Source: an uncultured Oleiphilaceae bacterium
Lineage (GTDB): Bacteria; Pseudomonadota; Gammaproteobacteria; Pseudomonadales; Oleiphilaceae
Reading direction: 5' to 3'
Assembly: GCA_913060665.1 (NCBI GenBank)
Contig: CAJXUY010000002.1
Location: 124,001-188,000, forward strand
Length of the DNA stretch: 64,000 nt
Under the pieces are notes generated by a model. That model made no database searches. It worked only from the letters and a program-made list of their open reading frames with translations, and had not been told where the DNA came from. Made by a program: the position numbers and the translations under genes. Position 1 is the stretch's first letter, and each line of letters opens with the position of its first letter. Positions 54,210 to 64,000 of the stretch are shown in pieces.

Positions 54210-55985
54210 TTAGCTTTCTTCCTTCACAGACTTCCGAACATTGATATTAAGCTCTTTTAGCTGTTTTGCATCCACAGTACCTGGCGCCTGAGTCAGCATA
54301 CAGGTTGCACTTTGATTTTTAGGGAATGCAATCACTTCTCGTATCGACTGCGAATCAGTCATCAACATCACCAGACGGTCAAGACCGAACGCCAAACCAC
54401 CATGAGGAGGACAGCCATACTTAAGTGCATCTAGTAAAAAGCCAAACTTCTCTTGCGCTTCTTCATCATCTATACCCAAAATACCGAATACCGTTTTTTG
54501 CATCTCGCCATCATGAATACGAATAGAACCGCCACCCAACTCTGTTCCATTCAGCACCATATCGTAGGCCTGTGACAATGCACTTTCTGGTGACTCTTTT
54601 AGCTCTGCAGGTGAACAGGCTGGAGACGTGAACGGATGGTGGATCGCAGTCAACCCACCATTAGACGTCTCTTCAAACATTGGGAAGTCCACTACCCAAC
54701 ATGGAGCCCATTTACACGTAAATAAATCAAGATCTTCGCCGACCTTAACGCGAAGTGCGCCAATCGCTTCGTTCACCACTTTAGCCTTATCTGCGCCAAA
54801 GAATACAATATCGCCATTCTCTGCACCAAGGCGAGACATAATTTGCATCGCAACATCATCACCTAAGAATTTAACGATAGGCGATTGAAGGCCTTCCGCC
54901 CCCTTCTCTAATTCATTAACTTTAATCCACGCTAGCCCTTTAGCGCCATAGATGCCCACATACTTTGTGTACTCGTCTATTTGCTTACGAGATATGCTCG
55001 CACCACCTGGTACACGCAATGCGACAACACGTCCTTTTGGATCTTTAGCTGGACCGGCAAAGACCTTAAAGTCCACTGGCGCCACAAGATCTGCCACATC
55101 AGTAAATTCAAGCGGAATTCGTAAGTCGGGCTTATCACTACCATACTTAGCCATTGCTTCAGAATAAGGGATTCTTGGAAAAGATGAGAAATCAACATTC
55201 AACAGGTCATGAAACATTTCACGAACCATCTGCTCCATAATGTTCATAAGTGTATTTTCATCAACAAATGAACACTCAATGTCAACCTGCGTAAATTCAG
55301 GCTGTCGATCTGCTCGAAGATCTTCATCTCGGAAACATTTTGCAATTTGATAGTAACGATCAACACCAGAAACCATCAACATTTGCTTAAATAACTGAGG
55401 CGATTGCGGCAATGCAAAAAAACTACCAGGCTGAGTACGGCTCGGCACCAAGTAATCTCGAGCGCCTTCAGGGGTTGCTCGAGTCAGAATCGGGGTTTCA
55501 ACATCCATAAAATCCTGACCATCTAGGAAATTACGAATATAACTAGTGACCTTAGAACGAAAGCGTAATTTGTTTAGCATTTCTGGCCGGCGCAGGTCTA
55601 AAAATCGGTTCTTAAGACGAGTATCTTCACCCACATCAACATAGCCGTCCAATTGAAATGGAGGGGTTGCAGACGCGTTTAAAATAGTTAATTCCTTACC
55701 CAATACCTCAACAGCACCGGTCGGCATATCTTTATTGATAGTACCTTCTGGACGTCGGCGAATACGTCCTTTAATCGCAATTACGAACTCGCTACGCACA
55801 CTTTCTGCTTTTGCAAAAGCGTCTTCAGTATCAGGGTCAACCACGACCTGTGCAATACCTTCACGATCACGCAGATCCAAAAAGATCACACCACCATGGT
55901 CTCTACGACGATGAACCCAACCATAAAGAGTAACTTCCTGGTCAATATGTGATTCGTTAATAGCTCCGCAATAATGACTGCGCAT
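54210..55985 (-). CDS. aspS: Aspartyl-tRNA synthetase
   Basis: 591 aa class II synthetase. OB-fold anticodon domain (about 1-110: [26 protein letters not shown]), motif 2 [21 protein letters not shown], the bacterial insertion GAD domain (about 285-420) and motif 3 [12 protein letters not shown]. Whether it is discriminating or not cannot be settled by eye. Upstream neighbour is the FmdB-type gene, about 90 bp away. Confidence 0.96.
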   Translation of the reverse strand: MRSHYCGAINESHIDQEVTLYGWVHRRRDHGGVIFLDLRDREGIAQVVVDPDTEDAFAKAESVRSEFVIAIKGRIRRRPEGTINKDMPTGAVEVLGKELTILNASATPPFQLDGYVDVGEDTRLKNRFLDLRRPEMLNKLRFRSKVTSYIRNFLDGQDFMDVETPILTRATPEGARDYLVPSRTQPGSFFALPQSPQLFKQMLMVSGVDRYYQIAKCFRDEDLRADRQPEFTQVDIECSFVDENTLMNIMEQMVREMFHDLLNVDFSSFPRIPYSEAMAKYGSDKPDLRIPLEFTDVADLVAPVDFKVFAGPAKDPKGRVVALRVPGGASISRKQIDEYTKYVGIYGAKGLAWIKVNELEKGAEGLQSPIVKFLGDDVAMQIMSRLGAENGDIVFFGADKAKVVNEAIGALRVKVGEDLDLFTCKWAPCWVVDFPMFEETSNGGLTAIHHPFTSPACSPAELKESPESALSQAYDMVLNGTELGGGSIRIHDGEMQKTVFGILGIDDEEAQEKFGFLLDALKYGCPPHGGLAFGLDRLVMLMTDSQSIREVIAFPKNQSATCMLTQAPGTVDAKQLKELNINVRKSVKEES

Positions 55986-56073
55986 AGATCAATACCCGTA
56001 ATTTCTGATTGTATAATTGTTATAACTGGTTTTATAAATAGCGTTTATATAAATAACATACTGTTCAGCAACA

Positions 56074-56310
56074 CTAACCTGCCTCTACGCCACTTGACTT
56101 ACTATCCTGAGCAAGATTCTTTTTCTTGCCGGTCTTAAAATCTGTTTCATACCAGCCAGACCCTTTTAATCTAAAGCCTGCGGCTGAAATTCGCTTGGTA
56201 AACGTCTGTTCTTCACATGACGGACACTGTGTTAGAGGACTATCGCTTAATTTTTGCAATACATCCTTCTCAAACCCGCATGTTTTGCATGCATACTCAT
56301 AGATTGGCAT
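56074..56310 (-). CDS. FmdB-family zinc-ribbon protein
   Basis: 78 aa. MPIYEYACKTCGFEKDVLQKLSD...CPSCEE is the FmdB regulatory-type zinc ribbon (two CxxC knuckles, about 8-11 and 29-32). The GFRLKGSGWYETDF segment is standard for the family. Often placed just before aspS, as here; function unknown in bacteria of this kind. Confidence 0.88.
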   Translation of the reverse strand: MPIYEYACKTCGFEKDVLQKLSDSPLTQCPSCEEQTFTKRISAAGFRLKGSGWYETDFKTGKKKNLAQDSKSSGVEAG

Positions 56311-56536
56311 TTAACGTACCTCTCGACACCGACCCAAAACAAAAACGCGATATTATAGACTTATTTTTTGTCAAAATCAGGTCTTGTTTATTAACTAAAT
56401 TAAATTAGCCGCCAGGGCGGCCGATAGCCTTAGCAATAGATCTGCTAGACTGTATAAAAACGACACAAAAAACTAACGTCAACCCGGTTAGCTCCACAAA
56501 AAACACTAAACTAAAACAATCACTTGAATTAACATT

Positions 56537-57694
56537 ATGACACTACAAATAAGCACTGAGGCTACGGAAGACGTTATTACCGATTTCGCTAATGAATTCT
56601 ATGATGCTTATGAGTTGTGTGAAATTAAACTGGTAGAGCTAGAAAATAACCCTTCCAACCAAGAACTGATCAATCTTATATTTCGCGCCATTCATACCGT
56701 CAAAGGTAATCTATCCTTTGTAGGCCTACAGCCACTACTTCCATTACTGCAAAGTGTAGAAGATCTATTTTCAAAAATTAGAGATGGCTCACTAATATTC
56801 TCTGCTAGTTTGAGTGATGTAATCCTCCTATCAATTGACCATGTTAAAAGTGTTGTAGACGAGCTGATGGGGCAAGAGAAAGCAGAGCTAACCTCTGCGA
56901 CTGTTCATAAATTTCGAGATAGTATCTCTAACATCGTAAAAGCTGACCCTGCAACACTTCAACAAGCCATCAATGCGACCATTAACACGCTTGCTCCTGA
57001 AACAATTATTACTAAAGAAGAGACAATACCTACCTACAAACCTGAAAAGAAAACACCTTCCGGCGAGCAAAACCTTTTAAAGGTACTTCAGAAATATAGA
57101 ATTAAACCCTCTGACGATATTAACCTGATGATAGGGCTTGCCACACCCTTTGAGCGACGATCTTCGTACTGGCATGGCAAGCCTGCACGACAGCTACTAT
57201 TAGCACTGGGTATGAATAAATTATCTGGAAATCGTACAGACCCCTCACAGCTTGCAGCAGCGACACTCATGCATGATTTTGGCATGTGTTTCTTACCGAC
57301 AGACATACTACACAAAAACACACCCTACTCTACAAAAGATAAAAAACAGATACGCCAACACCCCAGAGTAGCCTATGAACTGCTTAGTAAAATGTGCCAC
57401 TGGGGCGAGGCCGCCGAAATCGTTCATCAGCATCACGAGCATATGAACGGGAAAGGCTACCCCCACAACCTAGTAGAAAGTGAGATTTCTGACGGAGCAA
57501 AAATCATTGCTATCGTTGATACATTCGACGCGATAATGCACGAAAGAGCACACATCGAAATGGTAAAACGCCCTTTTATAAGAGCTATACTCGAGATTAA
57601 TCGATATTCAGGCACGCAGTTTTCTCCTGAATGGGTTGAAATATTTAATCAGTTTGCACAAAAGCTGCATCCTTATAGCGCCAATAGACCTTAA
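56537..57694 (+). CDS. Hpt domain fused to a divergent HD-GYP-like domain
   Basis: 385 aa. N-terminal Hpt phosphotransfer domain (about 10-120) with HTVKGNLSF (phospho-His about 53). After a linker comes an HD-type hydrolase domain (about 210-380): TLMHDFGMCFLP, HPRVAYELL and HHEHMNGKGYPHN, where GYP is kept but the usual D before G-x-GYP is N and the GKIGIPD motif is altered. Predicted two-component-linked c-di-GMP phosphodiesterase or non-catalytic sensor. No kinase gene adjacent. Confidence 0.8.
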   Translation: MTLQISTEATEDVITDFANEFYDAYELCEIKLVELENNPSNQELINLIFRAIHTVKGNLSFVGLQPLLPLLQSVEDLFSKIRDGSLIFSASLSDVILLSIDHVKSVVDELMGQEKAELTSATVHKFRDSISNIVKADPATLQQAINATINTLAPETIITKEETIPTYKPEKKTPSGEQNLLKVLQKYRIKPSDDINLMIGLATPFERRSSYWHGKPARQLLLALGMNKLSGNRTDPSQLAAATLMHDFGMCFLPTDILHKNTPYSTKDKKQIRQHPRVAYELLSKMCHWGEAAEIVHQHHEHMNGKGYPHNLVESEISDGAKIIAIVDTFDAIMHERAHIEMVKRPFIRAILEINRYSGTQFSPEWVEIFNQFAQKLHPYSANRP

Positions 57695-57790
57695 TTTAGT
57701 GCCAATGAGTCCAAATTATCTGTATGATTACCATGCATTTTATACAACCTACTTTTTATTGAATTCAGTCTAATGACAGAGGTGAGGCTA

Positions 57791-58426
57791 GTGTCTGTAA
57801 GAGCCGAACAAAAACAAAAAACTCGCAGAGCATTAATGGATGCTGCTCTGAATCAGCTAACCGCTGACAGAGGGTTTGCGAGTTTAAGTTTGAGAGAAGT
57901 CGCTCGGGAAGCAGGCATTGCCCCTACATCATTCTATAGACACTTCAATGAACTTGATGAACTTGGACTCGCCTTAGTAGATGAAGCGGGTTTAGCGTTA
58001 AGGCAACTAATGCGGCAAGCAAGAAAGCGTATAGAAAAAAACGGCAGCGCCGTTAGCACGTCCATTGATACTTTTATGGAGTATTTAGCATCAAACACCA
58101 GCCACTTTCGCCTGCTACTTAGAGAAAGAACAGGGCTATCAAAACAGTTCCGAACAGCCATCAAAGCCGAAATAAGTCATTTCTCCACAGAACTATCAGA
58201 AGACTTAAGAAGAGCCGGTGAACTCAAGGGCAGACCTATCGATGATCCACACCTTGTAGCAGACACTATGGTAACCGTTATATTCAACCAAGGGTCTGAA
58301 GCTCTCGACAGCACACCTAAAGAGAAGATAGAGCTAAAAAAACGGTTAAAAAAAGAGCTTCGGATCATCCTCAGAGGCGCTGAAATAATCACCATCGAAA
58401 ACCGAAAAGCAGGCAGACAACGTTAG
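57791..58426 (+). CDS. fabR: TetR-family regulator FabR
   Basis: 211 aa. Represses unsaturated fatty-acid synthesis genes in relatives. HTH: FASLSLREVAREAGIAPTSFYRHFNELDELGLALVDE, followed by LRQLMRQARKRI and FRLLLRERTGLSKQFRTAI, closely following E. coli FabR. GTG 57791 gives an N-terminus (SVRAEQKQKTRR) lining up with E. coli FabR; an ATG at 57773 would add six residues. Faces the HIT gene convergently. Confidence 0.88.
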   Translation: MSVRAEQKQKTRRALMDAALNQLTADRGFASLSLREVAREAGIAPTSFYRHFNELDELGLALVDEAGLALRQLMRQARKRIEKNGSAVSTSIDTFMEYLASNTSHFRLLLRERTGLSKQFRTAIKAEISHFSTELSEDLRRAGELKGRPIDDPHLVADTMVTVIFNQGSEALDSTPKEKIELKKRLKKELRIILRGAEIITIENRKAGRQR

Positions 58427-58477
58427 ACTTAATATGTTCTAACACACGACCCTCTACTATCAGGTAGTACTTGGAAA

Positions 58478-58903
58478 TCAATCCCAGCGCATTTCTGAAA
58501 CATGTCGAAGCAGCTTAACCTGCTCCTCAAGCTTCTCTTCAGAGTACTGAACAACCGGGTGCTTCCCCCACACAGGTCCAGGCCAGGCTATATCACTCTC
58601 GAAACGCACCACATGGTGTAAATGCAACTGATTTACTACATTACCTAAGGCCCCAACGTTAAGCTTATCCCCTGAGAAAACAGACATCAACAGACGGCCT
58701 AGAAAAACCGACTCGCGCAGTAGCAGCTGCTGATCGGCTTCCGATAACTCATAAATCTCACTAACGCCCGCACACCTCGGAACAAGTATCACCCAGGGAT
58801 ACTGGCTATCATTCATCAATAAAACCTCTGACAGCGGCCAGTCAGCCAGCTTTACCGTATCACGCCCAAGACGCTCATCCAATTTGAAATCCTGCTGCTC
58901 CAT
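58478..58903 (-). CDS. HIT-domain protein
   Basis: 141 aa. Histidine-triad hydrolase/transferase fold with LNVGALGNVVNQLHLHHVVR. The motif reads H-L-H-H-V rather than H-x-H-x-H, so the third histidine is displaced. Later DIAWPGPVWG is typical of the short bacterial HIT group. Strong GGGAGG before ATG 58903 settles the start. Substrate unknown (nucleotide conjugates in the family). Confidence 0.85.
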   Translation of the reverse strand: MEQQDFKLDERLGRDTVKLADWPLSEVLLMNDSQYPWVILVPRCAGVSEIYELSEADQQLLLRESVFLGRLLMSVFSGDKLNVGALGNVVNQLHLHHVVRFESDIAWPGPVWGKHPVVQYSEEKLEEQVKLLRHVSEMRWD

Positions 58904-59051
58904 TATCACCTCCCTTAACTTTCCTTTGAAAATATCAACCTTAAAACCCAGATATTCGAAACGAAAAGAGCCGGCCACTTGGCCAGCTCTTTCCTGTCAA
59001 TCTCAGGTACTGCTATTGCTTAAACCCCCTCAAAGGGCACAAACAAATCAA

Positions 59052-60392
59052 TTATGACTGAAATTGATTCTCACCACGACCGATTGCATAGTAAGTAAAG
59101 CCCTTACGCTCTATTAAGGTAGGCTCATATAAGTTACGGCCATCAAAAATAACAGGCTCCGCTAATGAGTCTTTAATCAGGTCAAAATCAGGTGAACGGA
59201 ACTCTTTCCATTCTGTTACTATTGCTAAAGCATCAGCCCCTCTAAGCGCTTGCTCTTTAGTGCCACATAACACCAACCCCTCCTGATCACCATAAATCCG
59301 CTGAGTTTCTTCCATCGCCTCAGGGTCAAACGCCTGAACCTTAGCCCCCTCTGCCCACAATGATTCCATTAAAACGCGGCTAGACGCTTCTCTCATGTCA
59401 TCGGTATTAGGCTTGAACGACAACCCCCAAACTGCAACAGTCTTACCGTTTAGGTCACCCTTGAAATAATGCTTAATTTTATCAAAAAGGACACTTTTCT
59501 GGGCATAGTTAACGGCTTCCACAGCATTCAGCAATACCGAATCGTATCCGACTTGACTAGCTGTACGAGCAAGCGCCTGTACATCTTTCGGAAAACAAGA
59601 GCCACCATAACCACACCCTGGATATATAAAATGATACCCAATACGAGGGTCAGAGCCAATCCCCTTACGTACTTGCTCAATGTCAGCCCCTAAGCGCTCT
59701 GCTAAATTAGCTATTTCATTCATAAAGCTAATTTTCGTAGCCAGCATGGCATTGGCCGCATATTTTGTGAGTTCTGCCGACCGAACATCCATAAAGACCA
59801 TGCGATCATGATTACGATTAAATGGAGCATACGCTTCGCGAATCATCTCTTTCGCACTATCACTCTCAGCACCAACAACAATTCGATCAGGCTTCATAAA
59901 GTCGTTTAGAGCAGCTCCTTCTTTAAGGAACTCAGGGTTAGATACAACATCAAAATCTATCTGTTCCCCCCTTGAAGACAACTGCTCTGCAATCATTGCT
60001 TTGACTTTATCTGCAGTTCCCACAGGCACTGTAGACTTATCAATCACGACTTTGTAGCTAGTCATATGCTGACCAATACTTTTAGCCACCGCCAAAACGT
60101 ATTGTAAATCGGCAGAACCATCTTCGTCGGGAGGCGTACCCACCGCGATAAACTGCAACTCACCGTGGTCAACTGCTTTTTCAACGTCCGTGGTAAATTT
60201 AAGTCTACCCGACTTTACATTTGACTCCACTACAGACTCAAGTCCAGGCTCAAAAATAGGGATAATGCCATTCTCAAGGTTTTTGATCTTATTAATGTCT
60301 ACATCCATGCATAAAATATCATGACCAACATCAGCCAAACAGGCCCCTGTTACCAGCCCCACATACCCTGTACCAAAAATCGTAATCTTCAT
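59052..60392 (-). CDS. ugd: UDP-glucose 6-dehydrogenase
   Basis: 446 aa. Oxidises UDP-glucose to UDP-glucuronate with two NAD+. N-terminal [19 protein letters not shown] (NAD site), [22 protein letters not shown], catalytic [12 protein letters not shown] (Cys about 262), and C-terminal [20 protein letters not shown] 60392 follows AAGGGA. Upstream galE on the same strand; together with galU they supply surface-sugar precursors. Confidence 0.95.
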   Translation of the reverse strand: MKITIFGTGYVGLVTGACLADVGHDILCMDVDINKIKNLENGIIPIFEPGLESVVESNVKSGRLKFTTDVEKAVDHGELQFIAVGTPPDEDGSADLQYVLAVAKSIGQHMTSYKVVIDKSTVPVGTADKVKAMIAEQLSSRGEQIDFDVVSNPEFLKEGAALNDFMKPDRIVVGAESDSAKEMIREAYAPFNRNHDRMVFMDVRSAELTKYAANAMLATKISFMNEIANLAERLGADIEQVRKGIGSDPRIGYHFIYPGCGYGGSCFPKDVQALARTASQVGYDSVLLNAVEAVNYAQKSVLFDKIKHYFKGDLNGKTVAVWGLSFKPNTDDMREASSRVLMESLWAEGAKVQAFDPEAMEETQRIYGDQEGLVLCGTKEQALRGADALAIVTEWKEFRSPDFDLIKDSLAEPVIFDGRNLYEPTLIERKGFTYYAIGRGENQFQS

Positions 60393-60455
60393 CAAAATCC
60401 CTTATGGTTTCAAAAATAAATAAACTGATATTAACAGACAAAAAAGAATAAGCGG

Positions 60456-61442
60456 TTACGCGCCCTTTTTCTCCTGCCACAAACCTTCCCAATTTAATGC
60501 TGATTTCACAATAACCTCCAGATCATTGTGGTCAGGTTCCCAGCCAAGCACCCGCTTAATTTTACTATTGTCAGCCATCAACGCATCAGGATCACCGGCT
60601 CGACGCCCTACCTCTTCCACGGCAAAGTCTACGCCGGAGCTCTCTTTTACAACACGAATAACTTCATTGACCGTAAATCCGCTACCGTATCCACAATTGA
60701 GAACATCAGACTGACCACCATTAGCCATATACGCTAACGCCATAACATGGGCTTTTGCGAGATCTTCTACATGAATATAATCTCTAATACAGGTGCCGTC
60801 GCGAGTTTCATAGTCAGTACCAAATACTTTCATACCATCTCGAACACCACGAGCACACTCACAAGCGACTTTAATAAGGTGCGTTGCCTCTGGGGTCGCC
60901 TGACCAAGCCGACCTTCTAGATTTGCGCCGGCCACATTAAAGTAGCGCAAAATAACGTGCTTAAGATCTGAAGCAAAGGATAAATCTCTGATCATCTGCT
61001 CGCTCATCATTTTAGACGCGCCATAGGGATTAATCGGCGCTAAAGGCATTTCTTCAGTCAACACCTTTTCATCCGGCATGCCGTATACTGCTGCGGTAGA
61101 AGAAAATACCATATAGGGCACTTGATACTTCTCAATAGCCCCCAACAAGTTGAGTGTATTGCGAGTATTATTACGGTAATACTTGAGTGGATTTTCTACC
61201 GACTCCGGCACAACGATATGCGCTGCAAAGTGCAAGACCGCTTCAAATTTATACTGTTCAAATAGCTGATCTAACGCGTCTATATCAGCTAGATCACCTA
61301 CGACTAACTTTCCAAAAGTAACGGCCCATTCGTAACCGGTAGATAAATTATCGTACACTACTATGTCATGCCCTGCCTCGCCTAGCTGACGAACAACATG
61401 ACTACCGATATACCCTGCTCCACCCGTAACCAGTACTTTCAT
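60456..61442 (-). CDS. galE: UDP-glucose 4-epimerase
   Basis: 328 aa. GGAGYIGSHVV (NAD site), FSSTAAVYG, catalytic YGASKMMSE (YxxxK) and RYFNVAGA motif. Interconverts UDP-glucose and UDP-galactose. About 60 bp upstream of ugd on the same strand and 5 bp after the tadA stop, so tadA-galE-ugd may be co-transcribed. Confidence 0.95.
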   Translation of the reverse strand: MKVLVTGGAGYIGSHVVRQLGEAGHDIVVYDNLSTGYEWAVTFGKLVVGDLADIDALDQLFEQYKFEAVLHFAAHIVVPESVENPLKYYRNNTRNTLNLLGAIEKYQVPYMVFSSTAAVYGMPDEKVLTEEMPLAPINPYGASKMMSEQMIRDLSFASDLKHVILRYFNVAGANLEGRLGQATPEATHLIKVACECARGVRDGMKVFGTDYETRDGTCIRDYIHVEDLAKAHVMALAYMANGGQSDVLNCGYGSGFTVNEVIRVVKESSGVDFAVEEVGRRAGDPDALMADNSKIKRVLGWEPDHNDLEVIVKSALNWEGLWQEKKGA

Positions 61443-61447
61443 ATTTC

Positions 61448-61975
61448 TTAATCCCTTATAGTTGACTGTGGTTTACCATTCGACTCACCAGCCGTTTTAT
61501 CTTTCTTCTTTTGAGCTCTTCGCTGTGCAAAAAACTCACTAATAATCAACCTGCACTCTAACTCACAGACACCACCAAGATAGCTTACAGAAGTGTTCAC
61601 CGATTGATGATTAAACAAATTGTTCTGACTAACTACAGCCCCGGCCTTCGGCTCCGTAGCACCAAAAACAACCCGATCAACACGCCCATGGATAATAGCC
61701 CCAACACACATAGTGCAAGGTTCAATCGTTACATACAAAACACTGCCCGGCAGACGATAATTTTGCTCTTTCCTGCCAGCGTCTCTAAGCGCCATAATTT
61801 CAGCGTGAGCGGTTGGGTCATTGTCACCAATAGGGCAATTCCAACCTTCTCCAATCACTATTCCATCACGAACAATCACCGCGCCAACAGGCACCTCATC
61901 TTGCTCATATGCCTTGCGAGCAAGATTAAGAGCATAATGCATCCATCGCTCATCTTCTGAAAGTGCCACGCTCAA
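61448..61975 (-). CDS. tadA: tRNA-specific adenosine deaminase TadA
   Basis: 175 aa. Converts wobble adenosine to inosine in tRNA-Arg(ACG). Zinc-site HAEIMALRD (His-Ala-Glu, catalytic Glu) and PCTMCVGA (PCxxC), plus the VVFGATEPKAGAV loop. Start is a TTG (61975) behind AAGGTGA, with an in-frame GTG two codons on as alternative. The Lys-rich C-terminal tail is longer than in E. coli. Confidence 0.92.
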   Translation of the reverse strand: MSVALSEDERWMHYALNLARKAYEQDEVPVGAVIVRDGIVIGEGWNCPIGDNDPTAHAEIMALRDAGRKEQNYRLPGSVLYVTIEPCTMCVGAIIHGRVDRVVFGATEPKAGAVVSQNNLFNHQSVNTSVSYLGGVCELECRLIISEFFAQRRAQKKKDKTAGESNGKPQSTIRD

Positions 61976-62017
61976 TTATTCACCTTGTTTTACAATCTAC
62001 GCTATTTAATAACGTCT

Positions 62018-63595
62018 TTATTCCCACTCAATCGTTGCCGGTGGTTTAGACGAAATATCATAAGTCACTCGTGAAATACCGGAGATTTCATTGATAATGC
62101 GATTTGAAACTAGTTCAAGCAAGTCATACGGTAAATGCGCCCACCTAGCCGTCATAAAGTCAATCGTCTCTACCGCTCGCAATGATACAACGTACTCATA
62201 GCGGCGAGCATCTCCTACTACTCCTACCGATTTAACCGGTAGAAAAACCGTAAATGCCTGACTGGTCTTATGATAAAAATCCGCTCGATGAAGCTCTTCA
62301 ATAAAGATCGCGTCAGCTCTACGCAATATATCCGCATATTCTTTTTTAACTTCGCCCAGAATACGAACACCTAAACCAGGCCCTGGAAATGGGTGGCGAT
62401 AAACCATATCGTAAGGTAGCCCTAATTCCAAACCGAGCTTTCGAACCTCGTCTTTGAACAATTCTCGTAGTGGCTCAACAAGTTTTAGCTTCATATCTTC
62501 TGGTAAGCCACCCACATTATGATGCGACTTTATGACATGCGCTTTACCCGTTTTGGAAGCAGCAGATTCGATCACATCAGGGTAAATAGTGCCCTGAGCC
62601 AACCATTGAACATTTTCTATTTTTGCAGACTCCTGATCAAAAATTTCGATAAAAGTATTACCAATCACTTTACGTTTTTTCTCAGGGTCTGAAACACCTG
62701 CTAAGCGAGAAAGAAACAACTCTGACTCATCAGCCCGAATAACCTTAACCCCCATATTCTTGGCAAACATATCCATCACCTGATCGCCCTCATTCAAGCG
62801 AAGCAAGCCGTTATCAACAAAAACACAGGTTAATTGATCACCGATAGCCTTATGAAGCAAGGCGGCTACAACGGAGGAATCAACACCACCAGACAACCCA
62901 AGTAGTACATGGTCACTGCCCACTTGTTCTCGAATTGTTTTGATCGCATCATCAGCAATATGACTCGGTGTCCAAAGCGCTTCACAGGCTGAAATAGACA
63001 ATATAAAGTGTTCTAGAATTCGTCCACCTTGCAGGGTATGGGTCACTTCCGGGTGAAATTGAACACCGTAAAAATGCTTTTCGCGGTGGAGCATACCGGC
63101 AATTGGCGCACTCTCAGTTGATGCCATCAACTCAAACCCTTCTGGAAGGGTAACCACTTTATCGCCGTGGCTCATCCAAACATCAAGTAGCGAATCACCT
63201 TGCTCACTTACATGATCTTTAATATCTAGCAGCAAATCATTGTCAGACTGAACCGTAATCTGAGCATACCCAAACTCACGCTGATCTGAACAGGCAACCT
63301 TTCCACCTAACTGCTCAGCCATGGTCTGCATACCATAGCAAATTCCTAATACCGGCACCCCCAGCGAGAAAATACACTCTGGAGCCCGTGGCGTTGAATC
63401 ACCCGTTACCGATTCAGGCCCGCCTGCCAGAATAATCCCTTTAGGGTTAAATTCCGTAATCTCGGCTTCAGTCATATCAAACGCACGAATTTCACAATAA
63501 ACGCCGATTTCCCGCACACGCCTTGCTATCAACTGTGTGTACTGTGAACCAAAGTCCAAAATTAATATGCGGTGAGCGTGAATATTTTGAGTCAT
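62018..63595 (-). CDS. guaA: GMP synthase (glutamine-hydrolysing)
   Basis: 525 aa. Class I amidotransferase domain (1-200: [12 protein letters not shown] nucleophile Cys, [11 protein letters not shown] His/Glu), ATP-pyrophosphatase P-loop [16 protein letters not shown] (about 235-250) and the C-terminal dimerisation domain. Converts XMP to GMP after guaB. About 115 bp downstream of guaB with a hairpin between them. Confidence 0.97.
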   Translation of the reverse strand: MTQNIHAHRILILDFGSQYTQLIARRVREIGVYCEIRAFDMTEAEITEFNPKGIILAGGPESVTGDSTPRAPECIFSLGVPVLGICYGMQTMAEQLGGKVACSDQREFGYAQITVQSDNDLLLDIKDHVSEQGDSLLDVWMSHGDKVVTLPEGFELMASTESAPIAGMLHREKHFYGVQFHPEVTHTLQGGRILEHFILSISACEALWTPSHIADDAIKTIREQVGSDHVLLGLSGGVDSSVVAALLHKAIGDQLTCVFVDNGLLRLNEGDQVMDMFAKNMGVKVIRADESELFLSRLAGVSDPEKKRKVIGNTFIEIFDQESAKIENVQWLAQGTIYPDVIESAASKTGKAHVIKSHHNVGGLPEDMKLKLVEPLRELFKDEVRKLGLELGLPYDMVYRHPFPGPGLGVRILGEVKKEYADILRRADAIFIEELHRADFYHKTSQAFTVFLPVKSVGVVGDARRYEYVVSLRAVETIDFMTARWAHLPYDLLELVSNRIINEISGISRVTYDISSKPPATIEWE

Positions 63596-63626
63596 AGGGA
63601 GTTAACCACTCTAGAGTAAACGCAAA

Positions 63627-63657
63627 ACGGGGCGAAGCAATAATGCTTCATCCCCGT
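63627..63657 (-). terminator. Hairpin between guaB and guaA
   Basis: ACGGGG-c-GAAGC (63627-63638) pairs with GCTTC-at-CCCCGT (63645-63657); on the minus strand it is followed by TTTTG. Probably a partial terminator lowering guaA relative to guaB. Confidence 0.5.
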
Positions 63658-63710
63658 AATAAAATAGCAGATTTTCTTAAAATCAATCAGAATCTTAGTC
63701 AGCCCCATTA

Positions 63711-64000
<290 letters not shown>

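Overview
The window looks like chromosomal DNA of a marine-type gammaproteobacterium of moderate to low GC. Block order resembles Pseudomonas and Oceanospirillales genomes: purC-bamC-dapA / gcvR-bcp / perM / tusA-like / M48 protease / nadA, then cpoB-pal-tolBARQ-ybgC-ruvBAC-aspS, then guaBA. I cannot name genus or species from sequence alone.

Layout. 1-2.2 kb: end of a ferric-iron ABC transporter (binding protein, fused permease). 2.4-8.4 kb: a zinc-ribbon membrane protein, a membrane-anchored signalling set (Ser/Thr kinase with a second pseudokinase domain, PP2C phosphatase, tandem-FHA protein), two small genes and a K+ channel. 8.5-14.5 kb: an RND efflux pair, a GTDC1/QTMAN-like glycosyltransferase and small zinc-ribbon/membrane genes. 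14.4-15.2 kb: a gene-free stretch with an orphan strong terminator (possible sRNA) and an NrdR-type box, then a split class II ribonucleotide reductase (nrdJa/nrdJb) and galU. 19.5-23.8 kb: hypotheticals, an HTH regulator, a PhoD-like phosphatase and a peptidoglycan-binding plus CHAP amidase.

23.7-33.65 kb is an accessory island bounded by about 343-bp direct repeats. Each repeat carries the 3' end of the CHAP gene, a terminator and tRNA-Val(GAC) sequence; the tRNA is intact on the right and only a decayed 3' part on the left. Inside are a Fic protein, a tyrosine-recombinase remnant, an IstA-like fragment, an IS66 element with an extra ORF, a four-gene cluster of unknown function, and a RAYT (Y1/HUH) transposase split into two halves in the 'wrong' order. 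The C-terminal half lies 7 kb to the left of the N-terminal half. Both halves share a 62-bp stretch and are bordered by identical-layout 129-bp inverted-repeat mini-elements. One crossover in the 62 bp would release a circle of about 7.15 kb with a continuous RAYT frame, so the interior looks like an inserted circle nested inside a second, tRNA-bounded insertion.

33.8-46.1 kb: TatD-associated radical SAM protein, UDP-glucuronate 4-epimerase-like enzyme, outer-membrane protein, purC, bamC, dapA, gcvR, bcp, a chalcone-isomerase-like protein, perM, a TusA-like protein, an M48 protease of the BepA type, nadA and tRNA-Lys. 46.2-56.3 kb: the Tol-Pal envelope operon joined to ruvCAB and aspS (no yebC between aspS and ruvC), then an FmdB-type protein. 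56.5-64 kb: an Hpt/HD-GYP-like fusion, FabR, a HIT protein, ugd and galE (with galU upstream these make UDP-sugar precursors), tadA, guaA and the end of guaB.
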